From assembly GCF_009914055.1 (NCBI RefSeq), contig NZ_CP028271.1, positions 2,294,001-2,358,000 on the forward strand: 64,000 nucleotides of DNA. Reading direction: 5' to 3'. The stretch comes from Mixta intestinalis. Lineage in GTDB: Bacteria; Pseudomonadota; Gammaproteobacteria; Enterobacterales; Enterobacteriaceae. The position numbers and the translations under genes were made by a program. The notes beneath the pieces were generated by a model. The model did not search any database, had not been told where the DNA came from, and saw only the letters and a program-made list of their open reading frames with translations. This document shows positions 62,001-64,000 of the stretch, piece by piece (within the stretch, counting starts at the first letter, position 1; every line of letters begins with the position of its first letter).

Positions 62001-62031
62001 GTTGTTTAAAATCAGTGAGTTCAGCCAGCAT
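59029..62031 (-). CDS. srfB: SrfB family actin/Hsp70-like ATPase
   Basis: 1000 residues, virulence factor SrfB family. Two phosphate-binding signatures of the actin/Hsp70 fold are clear: DLVLDIGNSRSCGILIEEHR near residue 260 and IASIDIGGGTTDLVISRYTL near residue 560, followed by LLLTGRPSRLPGIQALIRQL (adenosine motif) near 770. The first 230 residues form a separate N-terminal domain. No membrane segment. Starts directly after the srfA stop. Function is unknown; an ATP-switched cytoplasmic component working with SrfC is a reasonable inference. Confidence 0.9.
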   Translation of the reverse strand: MLAELTDFKQQVKLIRDSGIQFLDFAFTLPERKEYGEFLRQQGEGAVLRLVYNEREDKYQIPATDNESPRNAVPDYSLATEESLRLYQGIWLPLPFFRFNPPRAFAQGPTNWSRIQFHQLPEPDEKGNTWRATLIFDTKIFPDREHTQYLAPGEDDVRSGAGFALASHPQEMESFLTLSWVDEWLRDVYTSQAREVLHQHYEDNEEKLALKEHQAHYLNLLHVLTTTIAVPEVQINDVKIRDTAIPVDLVLDIGNSRSCGILIEEHRDDNKGLSQLYQLQLRDLSQPQFVYNEPFDSRLEFAQAEFGKQDFSLKSGRNDAFTWPTIGRVGGEAFRMAAQRLGTEGSTGISSPKRYLWDNQPYSPGWRFSQAFVKSDREPLATAAPLLYMLNDQGRLLIRLQEDERMPVFSPVYSRSSLMMMMLSEVLSQALMQINSPAQRLKMNHASTPRRLRNVIMTVPPAMPKPERAIFEQCMHDAIRLVWKALGWEEIDYEGDDNDQLKHPHPGVHVKWDEATCGQLVYLYNETQTYFGGRTDEFFAATRRLDNQITAGDKRSLKIASIDIGGGTTDLVISRYTLDEGQGINVRITPKQLFREGFKVAGDDILLDVIRLYLQPAVKAAMMQVGHSDMAAEAMMSQLFGSESIEAGKQVLRQQLTLQVFAPLALAILHRYEEYRPENGREVLNFTFRELLADNTPTEKVQDYVNEVVRHGQLASEAPFSILNVPLEVDLARLHNEFIDPRNGRMNICHSLRALCEVLWHYNCDVLLLTGRPSRLPGIQALIRQLQPVPPSRVLPLHGYETGGWYPFNKKGCIDDPKSTAVVGAMLCLLAEKSRLNNFYFRAVNFNAYSTIRYLGMLDGNNVIKDSNVFYRDIDLDAPNFQLPQGQAFESRGEVRIGFRQLDNERWPASALYTLKIVNPELGSELAGDAVMRIELMAEQGRPRNGEEAVSPERFRIESLEMENARRNYGRKDVAFQLNTMVGNGMGETHYWLDSGSIKS

Positions 62032-63447
62032 TTAGTTACTCGCCTCCTGCTTCATCGAGATAGGGAAAAAGGTGTTGGCGCCATAGCTGCCTTTACATTC
62101 AGCAACGCTTTGCGCACCCGGCGCACAGCGGATATCAGGCATCTGGTAAACCGAGCCGTCCGAACACTGTGCTTCTTCCTGATTGTTAATCGCGAGAGTG
62201 CCGGACTGCACCGCAGCGTTGACGGCAGCGCGACAGGTGACGCCATCGCCGCGAACCATCTGCACTTCACCCTTGCCATCTTTAATTTGATAATTCAGGC
62301 GCAGCGGTTTGCCCGTGCGCCGATCCTGAATCCCGGCACCTGCACGCCAGCGTCCGTTAAGAAAATCGGTATTACCCTGCGATAGAGCCGCGGCGGGAAG
62401 CGTTAGCGGTGCGTTGGTTTGCGCAGGTACCGTGCTGTTATTTGTTACCGCGTCAGGATCAACCGGTGCGGGCAGGTTATTCACGGGATCAGACGACGCG
62501 GCGTCGGGCACGGGCTGGTGAATCTGTTCACCAGCAATGGGTTCAGCGGGTACAACGGGTTCGAATGCCGGATCGATAGCGTCGGTTCGCGGCGGCGGCA
62601 GGTTATCCTGCACCGCTTCCCCCACGATCTCAGGTAACCGTTGCTCACCGCTCAGTGCCGGAATCGCCGTGCTGGTCACCAGCGTAGCGTCGGGGGGAGT
62701 AGTCAGCGTTGCGGTATAACTTTCGTCAGGATGTGGCACCACCTCCGCCGGCAGCACGGTACGTTCAGTAGAAAGATCAGGCAGGCCTGGCTGCGGCGCG
62801 CAGCTGCGCAACAGCAGCAGCGCTAACAGGAGCAGCAGCAATAAAGGCAACAGCCAGCGTAGCCAGCCGGGTAATATCCACCATCTGACATGCCGCGTTG
62901 TTTTTTGAACGGACGAATCGATCTCGGGCACCGCCGTGCTGGCGGTAACGGGCGACGTTAACGGCGGAGCAGGACGCAGACAGTCCAGCGGATCGAGACG
63001 CATCTGATGACGCGCGTTGACGAAACCCCAAAAGCTAATTACCGGCTTTCCCGCTACCAGCCAGATATGGCGATCGTCAGGAAACTGCAGCGCTTTTTCC
63101 AGCAGCTGACCAAACAGCCTTTGTTCTGGCTGTTCGTTACGCCGTAATTCATCGCTGAGCTGACGCAGGGCCGTTTGATTCATTTCCAGCTGCGCTAACG
63201 CTGCCTGGCGCTCACTATCGGTAGCGGCAGACCAGGGAACAACATCACCGGAAAACGGAGCATACCAGTCAATACGATCGCCATGCTCGTTAATTTGCGG
63301 TATGCCGAGCATATCCGCGACCGCACCCTGTTTACGCAGGCGCAACGTTTCCCGCAGCTGTAGCGCGGAAATATGCACGGCCTGACCGTTTTCACCCATT
63401 GCCTGATATTTATTGAGCCTGTCACTGCACAGAAACATTTCTTTCAC
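62032..63447 (-). CDS. srfA: SrfA family protein
   Basis: 471 residues. N-terminal cytoplasmic domain with SALQLRETLRLRKQGAVADM and GDRIDWYAPFSGDVVPWSAA, one membrane helix (about 195-217, WLLPLLLLLLLALLLLRSC), a Pro-rich linker (about 220-345) and a C-terminal periplasmic domain with conserved cysteines (DGVTCRAAVNAAV; CSDGSVYQMPDIRC). This follows the SrfA family pattern. The frame begins with GTG 63447; ATG 63438 (MFLCSDRLNKYQAMGENGQ) is equally plausible. First gene of the srfA-B-C operon, unless the VWA gene upstream is included. Confidence 0.86.
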   Translation of the reverse strand: MKEMFLCSDRLNKYQAMGENGQAVHISALQLRETLRLRKQGAVADMLGIPQINEHGDRIDWYAPFSGDVVPWSAATDSERQAALAQLEMNQTALRQLSDELRRNEQPEQRLFGQLLEKALQFPDDRHIWLVAGKPVISFWGFVNARHQMRLDPLDCLRPAPPLTSPVTASTAVPEIDSSVQKTTRHVRWWILPGWLRWLLPLLLLLLLALLLLRSCAPQPGLPDLSTERTVLPAEVVPHPDESYTATLTTPPDATLVTSTAIPALSGEQRLPEIVGEAVQDNLPPPRTDAIDPAFEPVVPAEPIAGEQIHQPVPDAASSDPVNNLPAPVDPDAVTNNSTVPAQTNAPLTLPAAALSQGNTDFLNGRWRAGAGIQDRRTGKPLRLNYQIKDGKGEVQMVRGDGVTCRAAVNAAVQSGTLAINNQEEAQCSDGSVYQMPDIRCAPGAQSVAECKGSYGANTFFPISMKQEASN

Positions 63448-63689
63448 GTTGCATGCCCTTGCGGTTAATAAAACAAGTGCAATGAGCGATATTTTTTATT
63501 TTCCGATGGCCATCAAGGCGATCGAAACGAATGCTCATCACATTGATTGAGAGATAAGCGCAAATATATATCGGCAATTCATCCCAAAGGTATAAATATA
63601 TAAAATTCGTAATACAACATTAACAAATAAAGCTTAAAAACTGCCTGTCGCGATTATATAACCTTTAATAAGCCGTCAATGTTATCGCC
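63448..63689 (-). other. AT-rich gap upstream of srfA
   Basis: 242 bases, very AT-rich compared with its flanks, between the VWA gene and srfA. It may hold the srf promoter and, given the AT richness, a silencing (H-NS type) region; no specific site is identified. Confidence 0.45.
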
Positions 63690-64000
63690 TTATTCGCATC
63701 CTTGTGGAATATATTCCCTTACCGCTTCATTCATTATTTGATTAAATTCATGTGCGCTATTGATAGCGAAAACCTGTCCGCCGGTATTGCTGGCAATGCA
63801 ATTTCCCGCGCCGGTATTCAGAATATCAACGACGTTAACCTGCAAACGGGGTTTTTGCATTTTTAACTGCCGGGCTACTTCACAGGGATCGCCGCCGCAG
63901 GTTTCTTCGCCGTCCGTTATCAGCAAAATAATCGCATCGCGCTTGACGCCATCGACCAATTTCCCTGCTTTCATTAATGCTTCAGCCAGCGGTGTCTTTC
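63690..64000 (-). CDS. VWA-domain protein, cut by window edge
   Basis: The last 103 codons of a larger gene that continues beyond 64000. The visible part has DAIILLITDGEETCGGDPCE (VWA beta strand with ITDGEE), NVVDILNTGAGNCIASNTGG and QVFAINSAHEFNQIMNEAVR, ending PQGCE. It contains four cysteines, suggesting an exported, disulfide-bonded protein. Same strand as srfABC and probably part of the same locus. Confidence 0.85.
   Translation of the reverse strand, partial: KTPLAEALMKAGKLVDGVKRDAIILLITDGEETCGGDPCEVARQLKMQKPRLQVNVVDILNTGAGNCIASNTGGQVFAINSAHEFNQIMNEAVREYIPQGCE

Noticed and set aside
1..64000. CRISPR array
   Set aside because: No regularly spaced direct repeats with unique spacers were seen; the iteron and GCATGA clusters have irregular spacing and mixed orientation.

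Overview
The window looks like the chromosome of a gamma-proteobacterium of the order Enterobacterales, most likely an Erwiniaceae member (Pantoea, Mixta or Erwinia type). This is inferred from E. coli-like gene order and protein similarity together with a complete ccm operon and an srfABC locus; the genus is not proven.

Region 1 (1-23.8 kb) is conserved core. It runs fabB, mnmC, yfcL, epmC, yfcA, mepA, aroC, prmB, smrB, sixA, fadJ, fadI, yfcZ, fadL, mlaA, then ccmABCDEFGHI (leftward), yfdC and the tRNA-Arg(CCU) gene argW. FadR-like sites lie at fabB, fadI and fadL, and a FabR-like site at fabB, so fatty-acid synthesis and degradation genes here share control. mnmC carries a one-base frameshift between its two enzymatic domains. 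A 112-bp element with 17-bp perfect inverted arms lies between fadL and mlaA.

Region 2 (23.78-36.82 kb) is a 13.0-kb P4-type phage satellite inserted in argW, bounded by a 16-bp att repeat. It holds integrase, AlpA-type regulator, a small divergent ribbon-helix-helix repressor with paired operators, an Icd-like protein, an alpha-type primase-helicase, a field of eight GGTGGAAC iterons (probable origin), Sid-like, Psu-like and Ogr/Delta-like late genes, and a cos-like sequence. In the slot where P4 keeps its cargo, it carries a P2-type tail module: gpE, its -1 frameshift product gpE', and a 954-residue tape measure protein. The sid operon and the tail module are each preceded by two TGT-N12-ACA sites (Ogr/Delta type) with the same 38-bp offset and nearly the same distance to the start codon. 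The satellite therefore appears to express its own tail chaperones and tail ruler as part of its late programme. This is the most interesting observation in the window.

Region 3 (36.8-39.4 kb) is AT-rich debris of an older insertion: a broken second integrase and an acyltransferase-3 membrane protein.

Region 4 (39.8-48.4 kb) is accessory metabolism, all leftward: an MgtC-family membrane protein; a transporter, LacI-type regulator and nucleoside hydrolase cluster with two operator-like palindromes; and a beta-glucoside cluster (PTS EIIC, GH4 6-phospho-beta-glucosidase, ROK kinase).

Region 5 (48.7-64 kb) is a ten-gene leftward operon-like array, plus a VWA protein cut by the window end: SrfA, SrfB (actin/Hsp70-like ATPase), SrfC (large P-loop NTPase), a single-pass membrane protein, an exported VWA protein, an ABC ATPase and permease, an exported FGE/SUMF1-domain protein and two coiled-coil lipoproteins. 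The tight overlaps suggest one envelope-associated machine of unknown function.
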